Source of the DNA: Steroidobacteraceae bacterium
Lineage (GTDB): Bacteria > Pseudomonadota > Gammaproteobacteria > Steroidobacterales > Steroidobacteraceae
Assembly: GCA_019187495.1 (NCBI GenBank)
Contig: JABAQN010000021.1
Span: 62,001-126,000, forward strand
Direction of reading: 5' to 3'
Length of the DNA: 64,000 nt
Under the pieces are notes generated by a model. The model was given only the letters and a program-made list of their open reading frames with translations. It was not told the origin of the DNA and searched no databases. Positions 40,460-49,963 of this stretch are shown piece after piece. The stretch's first letter is position 1, and every line of letters begins with the position of its first letter. A program made the position numbers and the translations under genes.

Positions 40460-41418
40460 TACTCCACCGCGTCGGCGGCCGCCTCGAGGCCGACAAAGGG
40501 CGTCGGGTCGACCAGCGCGCGCAGTTCACCGCGATAGTAGAGGTCGAGGATGCGCCGCACGGCATCGTCGAAGAACTGCGGGAAAGCGGGGTTCTGGAAC
40601 GCCCTGATCGACGCCGATTTCCAGTAGAGCTTGTGGTAGGCGCGCGGGTGGGGCACGTCCTCCACCGGCTTGTCGAAGTCCGACGTGTGCCCGCTGACGA
40701 TCAGCCGGCCGTACATCGCGAGATGATCGAGGAAGGCGTCGAAGATTTCGCCGCCCACCGAGTCATAGGCGATGTCGAGCCCGCGCGGATACTCCCGCGC
40801 CAGCACCTCGGGGAGCGATTCGGTGCGGTAGTTCACGACCCGGTCGGCGCCTAGCTCGCGCAGCAGCGCCGCCTTGTGGTCGGAGCCCGTGAGCGCGATC
40901 ACGTGGTTGCCGGCGCGTTTCGCGAGCTGCACCACGAATTGCCCGAGACCGCCGGCCGCCGCCGAAACGGCGACGGTCTCGCCGCTTTTCATGTCGGCGA
41001 TGCGTTCGAGCGCCACCATCGCGGATACGCCCGATGCAATCAGCGCGAGGATTTCGGGTGTCGCTTCCCGCACGCGGATCACCCGTCCGACATCCACGAC
41101 CTGGTAGTCGCGATAGGCGCCGCCGAGCTTCACGACGGCCACTGCATCGCCGATCCGCAGCTGCTCGACCCGTTCGCCGAGCGCGACGATTTCGCCGATC
41201 GCCTCGACACCCGTATCGAACGGGGGCACGACATTCACGTAGCGGACCGTGTTGCGGCACAGGTTCTGGTCGAAGATGCCGTTCACGCCGGCATGGTGAT
41301 TGCGGATCACGACTTCGGAGGGCCCCGGTTCGCGCCAAGGCGCCTCGACGATGGAGGTGGCACTGCGAAACTCGCCGGTCAGGCGCTGGATGACGATCTT
41401 GCGGCAAGGCTGCATCAT
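40411..41418 (-). CDS. MDR-family oxidoreductase (prostaglandin reductase-3/quinone reductase-like)
   Basis: This NADPH-dependent medium-chain reductase has 335 residues. HHAGVNGIFDQNLCRNTVRY near residue 42 and AAAGGLGQFVVQLAKRAG near 145 place it with the ZADH2/PTGR3-type zinc-free enzymes. It probably reduces enones or quinones. ATG codons at 41415 and 41418 are equally possible starts. It is divergent from the SDR gene. Confidence 0.85.
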   Translation of the reverse strand: MMQPCRKIVIQRLTGEFRSATSIVEAPWREPGPSEVVIRNHHAGVNGIFDQNLCRNTVRYVNVVPPFDTGVEAIGEIVALGERVEQLRIGDAVAVVKLGGAYRDYQVVDVGRVIRVREATPEILALIASGVSAMVALERIADMKSGETVAVSAAAGGLGQFVVQLAKRAGNHVIALTGSDHKAALLRELGADRVVNYRTESLPEVLAREYPRGLDIAYDSVGGEIFDAFLDHLAMYGRLIVSGHTSDFDKPVEDVPHPRAYHKLYWKSASIRAFQNPAFPQFFDDAVRRILDLYYRGELRALVDPTPFVGLEAAADAVEYQLAGRNAGKVVLRLV

Positions 41419-41452
41419 GGGCGCGCGATCATAAGCGATGGGAGGGTGCGCC

Positions 41453-42175
41453 GTGGCAACTGTTCTCGTGACCGGAGCAAACCGCGGACTCGGGTTCGAG
41501 TTCGTCCGGCAGTACGCCGCCGCCGGCTGGCACGTGATCGCGTGCGCGCGCCGCCCGCCCGCCGCGACCGCGCTCGCCGCCCTCGCGCAGGCGAGCGGGG
41601 GTCGCGTGGTGATCGAACCGCTGGACGTGCTCGACCATGCCGGTGTCGATGCGGCGGCACGGCGCCTCGAAGCGCAGGCGATCGACGTGCTGCTCCACTG
41701 CGCGGGCACGATGGGGCGCGGCAGCACCCGCGAGACCGGCTTCCCGACCAACCGCTTCGGCGAACTCGACTACGAGGATTGGGACACGATCTTCCGGGTC
41801 AACGTCGCCGGCCCGATGAAAGTGACGGAAGCCTTCGTCGCGCACGTCGCACGTTCGACGCAGAAGAAGATCGTCGCGCTGTCGAGCAACCTCGGTTCGA
41901 TCGCGAGCATCCGGACCGGCGGGATCTATGCCTATCGCGGCAGCAAGGCGGCGCTCAATGCCGTGATGAAGGCGCTCGCAATCGACCTTGCACGCAAGCA
42001 CGGCATCATCGTCGCGACGGTGCACCCCGGCTGGGTGCACACCGACATGGGTGGGCCGCGCGCCGACATCGATGCGCCCGAGAGCGTGGCGGGCCTCGTC
42101 AAGGTCATCGACGGGCTCGACGCCGGCAAGGCAGGCCGGTTCTGGCGCTACGACGGCACGGAACTGCCCTGGTGA
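41453..42175 (+). CDS. Short-chain dehydrogenase/reductase
   Basis: This 240-residue classical SDR has the cofactor motif TGANRGLGFEF near the N-terminus, the catalytic serine in LSSNLGSIAS near residue 148 and YRGSK as the YxxxK motif near 162. It resembles the CsgA/carbonyl-reductase-like SDRs. I choose the GTG at 41453 because GGAGG sits exactly 7 bases before it; an ATG at 41438 would leave that ribosome site inside the gene. Substrate unknown. Confidence 0.88.
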   Translation: MATVLVTGANRGLGFEFVRQYAAAGWHVIACARRPPAATALAALAQASGGRVVIEPLDVLDHAGVDAAARRLEAQAIDVLLHCAGTMGRGSTRETGFPTNRFGELDYEDWDTIFRVNVAGPMKVTEAFVAHVARSTQKKIVALSSNLGSIASIRTGGIYAYRGSKAALNAVMKALAIDLARKHGIIVATVHPGWVHTDMGGPRADIDAPESVAGLVKVIDGLDAGKAGRFWRYDGTELPW

Positions 42176-42176
42176 T

Positions 42177-44129
42177 TCAGGGGGCGCCGAGCATCCGGCC
42201 GTGGGCGCCGGCGAGTGCCGGTGGTGTCGGCACGTAGCGGCGATGCTCGAACAGGTCGTACGCCGTCTGGTAGTAGGCGATGGCGAGGGCGTCGAGCGAC
42301 GGATCGACCGGTGCGGGACTGTACGATTTCGTTCCGGCGTCGTAACGCTCGTTCCGGATCGTCTTCCTGAGCCCGAGGATCGCGAGCTCGCCGTCGCGAT
42401 AGATCGCAACGTCGTGGTTGTGGCTGAAGAACGCGACGCGCTCCCCGGGCGGGGCATGCCGTACGTCCTGGCCGAAGAACGGTGCGCTGTAGGGCAGGCC
42501 GAGGAGGCCGAGCACCGTGGGCGCGACATCGATCTGCGTCGTCAGCGTGTCGATGCGGCCAGGCGCGAGGTGCTTCGGCGAGTAGAACAGCATCGGGATG
42601 CGGTAGGTTTCGATGGGAATATTCTCGCGACCGTACACGCGCGCGCCGTGGTCGGCGACGATCACGAACAGCGTGTCGTCGAACCAGCGATGCTTCGCGG
42701 CTTGCCGCAGCAGGTACGCCTGCGCATAGTCGGCGTAGCGCACGCCCGATTCGCGGCCGCCTCCCTTCGCCTTCACGCCCGGCACGCCGTCGCGGAAGGT
42801 GAAGGGCTTGTGGTTCGACGTGTTCATGATGATCGCGAAGAACGGCTTGCCGGTCGTTGCCAGCGCGTCGAAGCGGCGCATTGCGAGGTCGTACAGGTCC
42901 TCGTCCGCGACGCCCCAGATGTTCTCGAAGCGCACCGGCCAGTCGATCGCGCGGCGGTCGGCGACCTCGAAACCGTTGCCGGCGAAGAAGGCGTTCATGT
43001 CGTCGAACTGGCCATAGCCGCCGTAGAAGAAGCTCGTGCTGTAGCCGAGACCGCGCATCACGCCACCCCAGGTCGCGATGCCGGCGTTGCCCGGACGATG
43101 CAGGATCGATGTGGAGGGAATCGGCGGGAACGACGCGGAGATCGCCTCGAGCCCCCGCACGGTGCGTGTGCCCGAGGCATACATGTTCGTGAACTTGAGC
43201 CCCTGCTTCGAGTACGCATCGAAGTACGGCGTCCAGTCGCGGTCGCCGCCGTACGCGCGGCTGAACTCCGAACCGAATGATTCGCTGACCACGACCACCA
43301 CATTGAGCCGGCCGAGGCCGTCCGGTCGCGCCGGGAACGCGCGATCGAGGCCGGCATCCAGCAGCCGGCCGCCGCCCTGCGCGAGGGCCGCGCGCAGGAT
43401 GTGCAGGTTCGCCGCCGGATCGCGCGTCGCATAGTAGGCGTGGTAGTCGATCTCGCTGGTGCGCAGCGCATTGAAGAAGCTGCCCGCGCCATTTGCCGTG
43501 ATCTCGTTCGTGACCCGGTTGGTCGAGAACGCGAAGCTGTCCTTGTCGAGCAGCGCGATCGAGAGGCAGAGAAGCAGCGCGTATCCGGCGAACACGGCCG
43601 AGCGTGCACGAAATCCGGTGGTTGCCCGGGTGCCGGCCAGCAGCGGCCGGCGCAGCAGCGTGACCGACACCGCCGCCATCAGCGCCATGCCGACTGCGAC
43701 GGGAACCACGGGGTATGCGGTCCAGATGTCGCCGACGACTTCCGTCGGATACAGCAGGTAGTCGACCGATACGAGATTGAAGCGTGAATCGAACTCCTGG
43801 AAGAAATAGTACTCGACGGCGAACAGGAAGCCGAGGCCGAAGAGCGCAAGTCCGCTCACCGCGAGTACCGTGACGCGCATCGGTCGCGAGCGGAACGCGG
43901 TGTCGGGCAGCAGCCAGGCGGCGATGGCGAACGGCGCAAAAAGATACAGGCCTTGTACCGCATCGGCCGCGGATCCCGCGATGATCGTGCCGAGGAAGGC
44001 CGAGTCGGAGACTTCCGCGACGCGCCCGAAGGACCACCAGAGGGCGGCGCGCAGCAGCAGGCCCGCGACGAGATACCAGCCGAACAGGATGAGGAGCGGC
44101 CGAAAGCGCGGCCAGCCGGAATGCAGCAT
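42177..44129 (-). CDS. Membrane sulfatase of the LTA-synthase/phosphoglycerol transferase family
   Basis: This 650-residue protein has five N-terminal helices (about residues 10-205) and a periplasmic sulfatase-type domain (about 265-600). VVVVSESFGSEF gives the metal-binding Glu, SGTRTVRGLEA the catalytic threonine, and VIVADHGARVYG the Asp-His metal site. In Gram-negatives such enzymes transfer phosphoglycerol or phosphoethanolamine to periplasmic glucans or LPS. It follows the Omp85-like gene by 2 bases. Acting on the glucan made by the protein at 11510 is possible but unproven. Confidence 0.88.
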   Translation of the reverse strand: MLHSGWPRFRPLLILFGWYLVAGLLLRAALWWSFGRVAEVSDSAFLGTIIAGSAADAVQGLYLFAPFAIAAWLLPDTAFRSRPMRVTVLAVSGLALFGLGFLFAVEYYFFQEFDSRFNLVSVDYLLYPTEVVGDIWTAYPVVPVAVGMALMAAVSVTLLRRPLLAGTRATTGFRARSAVFAGYALLLCLSIALLDKDSFAFSTNRVTNEITANGAGSFFNALRTSEIDYHAYYATRDPAANLHILRAALAQGGGRLLDAGLDRAFPARPDGLGRLNVVVVVSESFGSEFSRAYGGDRDWTPYFDAYSKQGLKFTNMYASGTRTVRGLEAISASFPPIPSTSILHRPGNAGIATWGGVMRGLGYSTSFFYGGYGQFDDMNAFFAGNGFEVADRRAIDWPVRFENIWGVADEDLYDLAMRRFDALATTGKPFFAIIMNTSNHKPFTFRDGVPGVKAKGGGRESGVRYADYAQAYLLRQAAKHRWFDDTLFVIVADHGARVYGRENIPIETYRIPMLFYSPKHLAPGRIDTLTTQIDVAPTVLGLLGLPYSAPFFGQDVRHAPPGERVAFFSHNHDVAIYRDGELAILGLRKTIRNERYDAGTKSYSPAPVDPSLDALAIAYYQTAYDLFEHRRYVPTPPALAGAHGRMLGAP

Positions 44130-44131
44130 GA

Positions 44132-45778
44132 TCAGAAGCTCTTGTACGTTTTCAGGAGGAATTGCATCGACTTGATCGACCGGTCGCCATCGAGCGGGAA
44201 GGCGAGGTCGACGTGCAGCACGTTGCCGAGCGCGGAGCGCGTATTGCCGAACCTCAGGCCTATTCCGACATCACGCAGCGTGCCGAGTTCCGGCACGTCG
44301 AGCGCACTCGGTCCCCAGGTTCGCCCGACATCGGCGAACACGGCGGCGCCCACCCGCGCGAGGCGCAAGGGATACCAATCGGTGAAATAGCGGCCTTCGA
44401 TCGTCAGCAGCGCACGGGCCGACCCGGTCTGGTAACGCAGCGGATAACCGCGAAGCCCGGTGTCGCCGCCGAGCAGCAGTTCATGGTCGAGGTCGAGCGC
44501 GTGGCCGACATCGGCGATGAGGCCGACGTACAGTACGGTGCTGTCGGTCGCGCGCCAGAAATAGCGTGTGCTGCCGGAGAGGAGCGAGTCGCGGACCTGT
44601 GCGCCTTCGAGCCGTGAATGCCAGGTGGCGGAGATGAACAGGCTTTGATCCTGCGGCAGACGATATCCGCGGCTTGCAACGAGGGAAGTTACAAACGCGT
44701 CATCATTCGCACCGAAGGCGGCGCGCGACCAGCCGAGCTCGGCGGAGAGCAGCGTGCCGAAACGCAGGTCCTCCGTGCGGCCGATCTGGTCGAGGTTGCG
44801 CGCGGTGGCGAAGTCGTCCTGCAGCAGGTCGAGACGGATGAAGGGGTAGGAGAGCGTGCGATCGTCCGGCAGGGGGCCGACGAGCGGGGTGCCCGCGGGA
44901 TCGAAGCGTGCGCGCTCGTAGCGAAAGCCGGCGGTCCAGCGACGCGTCCAGTCACCCCGCAGCCCCGATGACCAGCCACGGTAAACATCGAACGCCTGGC
45001 GGTCGGCGCGCCAGGCATCGATGCGCGTGCCGAGCGCGTAGCGACTGTCGACCTGTGAGAGCGACTCTGCCGCAAAGCCCGCGCTCCAGCGCGCATCGAG
45101 GGCATAGAACGGGCGTTCGAGCCCGAGTGCCCAGCCGTTGCCGTCGTCGCTGTCGTTCACGGATGCGTTGCTCGTCCAGCGTGAGCCGAGGACCGCGGGG
45201 TCGCGCCACGCGATGCCGAGCGTCGTCCGGTCGACGTCGTGCGTGTAACCCGCGGACAGCTGTTTGCCGCGGCCGAACAGGTTCAGCTCTTCGATCTCCG
45301 CACCGATCCGGTTCGCGCCGCCTCCGCGCGACAGCGATATGCCGGGATTGGTCGTCCAGACGTCTTCCGAACGCACGCGCAGGTCGACCACGCCGTCGTG
45401 CCATGCCACCGGTTCGATCACCGGCTCGCGAAGGTAGCGCTGGGCGCGCAGCGCGCGCTCCGACTCCTCGAGGATGCGGCGCGAGTAGCGGTCGCCGCTC
45501 GCGAACAGCAACTGCGCGCGAATCGTGGATTCGCGCGTCGTCACGTGCAGCCGATTGACCGCGCGATAGAACAAGGCATCTTCGCGCGGATCGCTTTCGT
45601 CGAATATGCCGTCGGTCTCGATCGTGATCGCGCCGATGCGGGCGCCGTTCTGCTCGAGTACGGCGTCGGGCGGGAGGACATGCCCCGGCTCCTGCGCGAC
45701 GGTGGCAATGTCCGCCAGCGCCTGCGGCACGATACCGGGCAGCAGCAGCAGGACGAGTGTGGGGCGGGAGCAGCGCAT
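44132..45778 (-). CDS. Omp85/BamA-superfamily outer-membrane protein
   Basis: This 548-residue protein has a signal peptide (residues 1-22). A POTRA-like region at about 45-140 includes IGAITIETDGIFDESDPRED and VVDLRVRSEDVWTTNPG. A C-terminal barrel follows with GGDTGLRGYPLRYQTG, the lid-loop (VRGF-like) motif of the family. It ends in Phe, the BAM recognition residue. It likely inserts or exports a lipid or protein across the outer membrane. It heads a two-gene unit with the sulfatase and is divergent from the ECF sigma gene. Confidence 0.85.
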   Translation of the reverse strand: MRCSRPTLVLLLLPGIVPQALADIATVAQEPGHVLPPDAVLEQNGARIGAITIETDGIFDESDPREDALFYRAVNRLHVTTRESTIRAQLLFASGDRYSRRILEESERALRAQRYLREPVIEPVAWHDGVVDLRVRSEDVWTTNPGISLSRGGGANRIGAEIEELNLFGRGKQLSAGYTHDVDRTTLGIAWRDPAVLGSRWTSNASVNDSDDGNGWALGLERPFYALDARWSAGFAAESLSQVDSRYALGTRIDAWRADRQAFDVYRGWSSGLRGDWTRRWTAGFRYERARFDPAGTPLVGPLPDDRTLSYPFIRLDLLQDDFATARNLDQIGRTEDLRFGTLLSAELGWSRAAFGANDDAFVTSLVASRGYRLPQDQSLFISATWHSRLEGAQVRDSLLSGSTRYFWRATDSTVLYVGLIADVGHALDLDHELLLGGDTGLRGYPLRYQTGSARALLTIEGRYFTDWYPLRLARVGAAVFADVGRTWGPSALDVPELGTLRDVGIGLRFGNTRSALGNVLHVDLAFPLDGDRSIKSMQFLLKTYKSF

Positions 45779-45857
45779 GCACCCGGTTGGACCGCCGCCC
45801 GCCGCCGGATCAATCGCCGATTGATCTTCGGGCCCCGGCCTGTCTAACCTCGTGCCG

Positions 45858-46454
45858 ATGCGACAGGATGACCGCGCCCTCGTGGCGCGCCTGCTGGCCG
45901 GCGACGAAAATGCGTTTCGAAGTTTCTTCGATGGGTATTTCGACCGCCTCTACCGCTTTGCGCTGTCGCGCACGCGGGGGCGTGCCGATCTCGCGGAAGA
46001 GGCGGCGCAGCGGACGATGTGTCGCGCGGTGCGCGCGCTGCCGCAGTATCGTGGCGAGGCCGCGCTCTTTACCTGGCTCGCGCAGATCTGCCGCAACGAG
46101 CTCGCGGATCTCGGCGAGGCCGAGCGGCGGCGCAGCGAGCGGGAACCCAGCTTCGACGCGAGCGATCTCGCGCGCCGCCGCGCCGAATCCGTGGCCGCCG
46201 ACGCACCGGCGCCCGAGGCGGATGCGCAGGGCGACGATTTGGCGGCGGTATTGCGCCGGGTGCTCGACGAATTGCCGGGGCGGTATGGCGACATCCTGGA
46301 ATGGAAGTATCTCGAGGACTGGAGCGTGGAGCGGATCGCGACTGAACTCGATTCGACCTTCGAGGCGGCGCAATCGGCGCTGGCGCGCGCCCGGATCGCG
46401 TTGCGCGCCGCGCTCGAGGCGCGCGGGCACGACTGGCATGAGTTGCTGCCATGA
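45858..46454 (+). CDS. ECF-family RNA polymerase sigma factor
   Basis: This 198-residue alternative sigma factor has region 2 at about 10-80 (YRFALSRTRGRADLAEEAAQRT, ALFTWLAQICRNELAD) and region 4 at about 130-185 (LPGRYGDILEWKYLEDWSVERIA). It is the first gene of a sigma/anti-sigma/receptor unit in which the receptor signals through FecR to release the sigma factor. The ATG at 45858 is preferred over the GTG at 45852. Its stop overlaps the FecR ATG by 4 bases. Confidence 0.92.
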   Translation: MRQDDRALVARLLAGDENAFRSFFDGYFDRLYRFALSRTRGRADLAEEAAQRTMCRAVRALPQYRGEAALFTWLAQICRNELADLGEAERRRSEREPSFDASDLARRRAESVAADAPAPEADAQGDDLAAVLRRVLDELPGRYGDILEWKYLEDWSVERIATELDSTFEAAQSALARARIALRAALEARGHDWHELLP

Positions 46455-47425
46455 CTGACGAGGAAAAGTGGACTGACGACGACGAAGCGCGGCTCGCGCG
46501 CCTGATGCGATCGGCGCCCCGCGGCGTGCCGGATCCGGCGGCGCGTGCGCGCGCATTCGAGGCCGCGCGCGCGGAGTGGCAACGGCTCCCGTCGCAGCGA
46601 GTCACGCCGCGCGCGGCACTGCCCGCGCGCTGGCTGGCCGCCGCATCCGTCGCGGTGGTCGCCCTGGCGGGCCTGCTGTGGCTGCAGCCCTTTGCCCCGC
46701 AGGTGGCGCGACTCGACCGTGCTTTCGGCAGCGTGACCGTCGCGGGTGAGCCGCTCGCCACGGGCGCGCTCCTTCGACGCGGCGTCACGCTGGTGACGGC
46801 GGCCGGCGCGGGCGCGCTCGTCACGTATTCGCCGGATCTCTCACTGCGTCTCGATGCGGACACTCGCGTCACGCTCGAGGGGGCGGACAGCCTGCGGCTC
46901 GAAAGCGGTCGTGTGTATGTCGCGGCGACGCAAGGCACCGCCGCACCGTATGTGGTGCACACCGCCGTGGGCGATGTGCGGCATATCGGCACCCGGTACA
47001 CCGTCGGCCTGCGGGGCGCCGACCTCGACGTCGCCGTGCGCGAGGGGACCGTGCAGGTCGAGTCGGGATCTCGAACGGAACGGGCGGTCGCGGGCGAAGC
47101 GCTGCGGATCGACGCGGCCGGTACCATCGAGCGCCGGGTGATCGAGGGCGACGCCGCGTGGGCGTGGGTGGAGAAGTTGCCCACGCCGATTGCGATCGAA
47201 GGCCAGTCGCTCGCCGGGTTCCTCCGCTGGTACGCGCAAGAGACCGGCCGGCGCATCGTCTTCGCCGACGATCGCACCCGTGCGCGCGCGGCCGCCGCGA
47301 TCCTGCACGGCTCGGTGGACGGCCTGCCGCCCGCCGAGGCGCTGGCCATCGTGACGGCGTCGGTCGACCTGCAGGCCGTGATACCGAAAGAGGGACCGGT
47401 GGTCATCGGTCCCGCACCGCACTGA
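46451..47425 (+). CDS. FecR-family anti-sigma regulator
   Basis: This 324-residue inner-membrane protein has a cytoplasmic anti-sigma part (residues 1-60), one helix (ARWLAAASVAVVALAGLLWL) and a periplasmic FecR domain with TAVGDVRHIGTRYTV near residue 175. A C-terminal secretin/STN-like segment (about 250-324) contains LAGFLRWYAQETGRRIVF. It would hold the ECF sigma factor until the receptor at 47438 binds its ligand. Confidence 0.9.
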   Translation: MTDEEKWTDDDEARLARLMRSAPRGVPDPAARARAFEAARAEWQRLPSQRVTPRAALPARWLAAASVAVVALAGLLWLQPFAPQVARLDRAFGSVTVAGEPLATGALLRRGVTLVTAAGAGALVTYSPDLSLRLDADTRVTLEGADSLRLESGRVYVAATQGTAAPYVVHTAVGDVRHIGTRYTVGLRGADLDVAVREGTVQVESGSRTERAVAGEALRIDAAGTIERRVIEGDAAWAWVEKLPTPIAIEGQSLAGFLRWYAQETGRRIVFADDRTRARAAAAILHGSVDGLPPAEALAIVTASVDLQAVIPKEGPVVIGPAPH

Positions 47426-47437
47426 TAACATCCATGG

Positions 47438-49963
47438 ATGCGAAATCCTTCGTGGCGGCTCGCGCGCGATGCGGCCTGGGGCCTCCTGCTGCTCGCCGCC
47501 GGCGCGCTCGCGTGCGCCGCCGAATCCGGTGAGCCGCTCGCGGCGGCACTCGACCGGCTCTCGAAGTCCGGGATCAACATCATCTACAGCAGCGCGCTGG
47601 TGACGCCCGACTTGCGTGTGCTCGCGGCGCCCCGGCCGGGCCCGCCAGTCGAAATCGCGAGGGAAATCCTGGCCTCGCACGGGCTCGCGCTCGAGCCCGT
47701 GCAGCCCGGCACTTATGTCGTCGTGCGCCGAAGCGTCGACCGGGACGCCGCGATCGAGCTCGCCATCGAACATGCGGACGGATCGCCGGCTGCCGGTGCG
47801 CGTGCCACGCTGCAGCCGGGCAACCGCCGTGAAACAGCGGGTGCGGATGGCAAGGTGCGCTTCGGTGGGTTGCCGGCCGGCCTCTTCGACGTGGAGGGGA
47901 TCGATGCGGGCGGTGCCGCCGCGCGCTACCGCGGCATTCGCATCCACCGCGGCGAGCGATGGAGCGGTGTACTGCGTCTCGCCGGCGGCGACGAGGGACT
48001 CGCGGAGGTGAGCGTGCTCGCGAGCCGCTATCGCTTCGACCAGCAGTCGCGATTTGCGCCGGTCGAGTTCACGCGCGAGGACCTCGCGGTGCTGCCCGGC
48101 ATCGATGAGGACGCGCTCAGGGTGACGCGCTTCCTGCCCGGGACCGCGACCAATGGCCTGTCCGCACGCGCGCACGTGCGCGGTGGCCAGACCGACGAGC
48201 TCGGCGTGTACTTCGACGGCGTGCCGCTCTTCGAACCATTCCACTTCAAGGACTTCCAGGGCCTGCTGGGCATCCTCGATCCCGCGACGATCGGCAAGCT
48301 CGACTTCTGGAGCGGCGTGCATCCCGCGCGCTTCGGCGGGCGCCTCTCGGGCGTGCTCGACATCACCCCTCGTACCTGGACCGGTACCGATCATCACGAA
48401 ATCGGCGTGAGCCTCCTCTATGCGCACGCGCTCTCGCAAGGCAGGCTCGAGTCGCACCCGTTCGAATGGCTCGTCGCCGCGCGCAAGAGCACGATCGAGG
48501 AAATCATGAAGCTCGCGGAAGAACGGGCGGGCGAGCCGTCGTTCTTCGACTTCCTCTCGCGCGTGTCCTGGCACTTCGACGACGGCAGCGACGTCGCGGC
48601 CGGCTGGCTGGTGCTCAGCGATGAGCTGTCCGCGCATCTCGCGGACGATACGGAACGCGCCCACGCGCGCTATCGCGACGGTACGGCGTGGCTGCGCGGC
48701 ACCTGGCGCCTGTCCGCGGATGCCGCGCTGCGCGGTGTCATTTCGCGCACGGAGCGGCACACCGTGCGAGCCGGCGAGTACTCCCGGTCCGGCAGCGGCG
48801 CCGGCGATCTGCTCGACCGGCGCTTCATGGATGCGACCACCGCGCGCATCGAATTCGCCGGCCATCGCGGGCGGGCCACCGTGACGCTCGGCGCGGAGAT
48901 GATGGATCACGACACCTCATACGAATACCGTGCCGATGCGACCTTCGATCCGCTGCTGGCCGCCGTGCTGGGCCGGCCGGATTCGCTGGTTCGCGACCTC
49001 GCCTTCGATGCGGGCGGGCAGTCTTTCGGTGCCTATGCGTCCGCGGTGATCGCGCTGTCGCCCGGGATCGATGTCGATCTGGGTGTGCGCCGGGACACGC
49101 AGCGCTACCGGCCGCGCTTTCGCGCGTCGCAATGGTCGCCGCGTGTGGGGCTCGAGTACACGCCACGCGCCGACACGACACTGCGCCTCTCGTGGGGCCA
49201 CCTCTCGCAACCGGAGCGGCCGGACGAACTGCAGGCCACCGACGGCGACGCGGCGTTCCACACCGTGCAGACCGCCGCGCAGACGGTAGGCGCCATCGAG
49301 CAGCGGTTGTCGAGCGATGTGCATCTGCGGGTCGAAGCTTTCGACAAGCGCATGGGTCACGTGCGGCCTGCCTTCGAGAACCTGCTCGATCCGGTGACGC
49401 TGCTGCCCGAAATCGAGGTCGATCGCGTGCGCGTCGCGCCACAGTCGTCGCGCGCGTACGGCGCGGAACTCACGCTGCGCTGGGAACCGCGCCGGACCTG
49501 GTCGGCATGGCTCAGCTACAGCTGGTCGGAAGTCACCGACCGCTTCGAGGCCTCCCGCGCCTTGCGGACCTGGGACCAGCGACATTCCGCCGTGACGGGG
49601 GCCTCATGGACACAGGGTCCGTGGCAGTTGTCCGGCAACCTGGTCTGGCACAGCGGATGGCGCCGGAACACGCTCGCGGTCGAGAACGTGCCGGGTGATG
49701 GCGCGCGGCTCGTGCTGGCACCGCGCAATGCCGGGGCGTGGCCCGACTATTTTTCCTTCGACGCGCGCGCGAGCTGGCAACGGGCCCTGCCGGTCGGTGC
49801 GCTGCAGATCTATGTCGAGTTCAGCAACATCACCGACCACGCCAACCTCTGCTGCACCGAATACCGTATCGCCTCCCCCGGTGATGCGGCGAGCCTCGCG
49901 GGCGAGCGCTCGACCTGGCTGCCGCGCTACGGTCTCCTGGGCGTCACCTGGAGCCTGCCGTAA
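47438..49963 (+). CDS. TonB-dependent receptor with N-terminal signalling (STN) domain
   Basis: This 841-residue receptor has a signal peptide (residues 1-28) and an STN domain at about 30-95 (AAALDRLSKSGINIIYSSALV), which contacts FecR. A carboxypeptidase-regulatory-like domain at about 105-170, a plug (ARAHVRGGQTDELGVYFDGVPLFEP) and a barrel follow. The sigma/FecR/receptor order is the classical cell-surface signalling layout. The ligand is unknown; the short repeated plug and the neighbouring peptidase could suggest a peptide or glycan, but no evidence fixes it. It overlaps the convergent peptidase gene by 20 bases. Confidence 0.9.
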   Translation: MRNPSWRLARDAAWGLLLLAAGALACAAESGEPLAAALDRLSKSGINIIYSSALVTPDLRVLAAPRPGPPVEIAREILASHGLALEPVQPGTYVVVRRSVDRDAAIELAIEHADGSPAAGARATLQPGNRRETAGADGKVRFGGLPAGLFDVEGIDAGGAAARYRGIRIHRGERWSGVLRLAGGDEGLAEVSVLASRYRFDQQSRFAPVEFTREDLAVLPGIDEDALRVTRFLPGTATNGLSARAHVRGGQTDELGVYFDGVPLFEPFHFKDFQGLLGILDPATIGKLDFWSGVHPARFGGRLSGVLDITPRTWTGTDHHEIGVSLLYAHALSQGRLESHPFEWLVAARKSTIEEIMKLAEERAGEPSFFDFLSRVSWHFDDGSDVAAGWLVLSDELSAHLADDTERAHARYRDGTAWLRGTWRLSADAALRGVISRTERHTVRAGEYSRSGSGAGDLLDRRFMDATTARIEFAGHRGRATVTLGAEMMDHDTSYEYRADATFDPLLAAVLGRPDSLVRDLAFDAGGQSFGAYASAVIALSPGIDVDLGVRRDTQRYRPRFRASQWSPRVGLEYTPRADTTLRLSWGHLSQPERPDELQATDGDAAFHTVQTAAQTVGAIEQRLSSDVHLRVEAFDKRMGHVRPAFENLLDPVTLLPEIEVDRVRVAPQSSRAYGAELTLRWEPRRTWSAWLSYSWSEVTDRFEASRALRTWDQRHSAVTGASWTQGPWQLSGNLVWHSGWRRNTLAVENVPGDGARLVLAPRNAGAWPDYFSFDARASWQRALPVGALQIYVEFSNITDHANLCCTEYRIASPGDAASLAGERSTWLPRYGLLGVTWSLP

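Noticed and set aside
46841-48910. Open frame of 689 codons on the minus strand
   Set aside because: It is antisense to FecR and the STN receptor; composition is that of a shadow frame.
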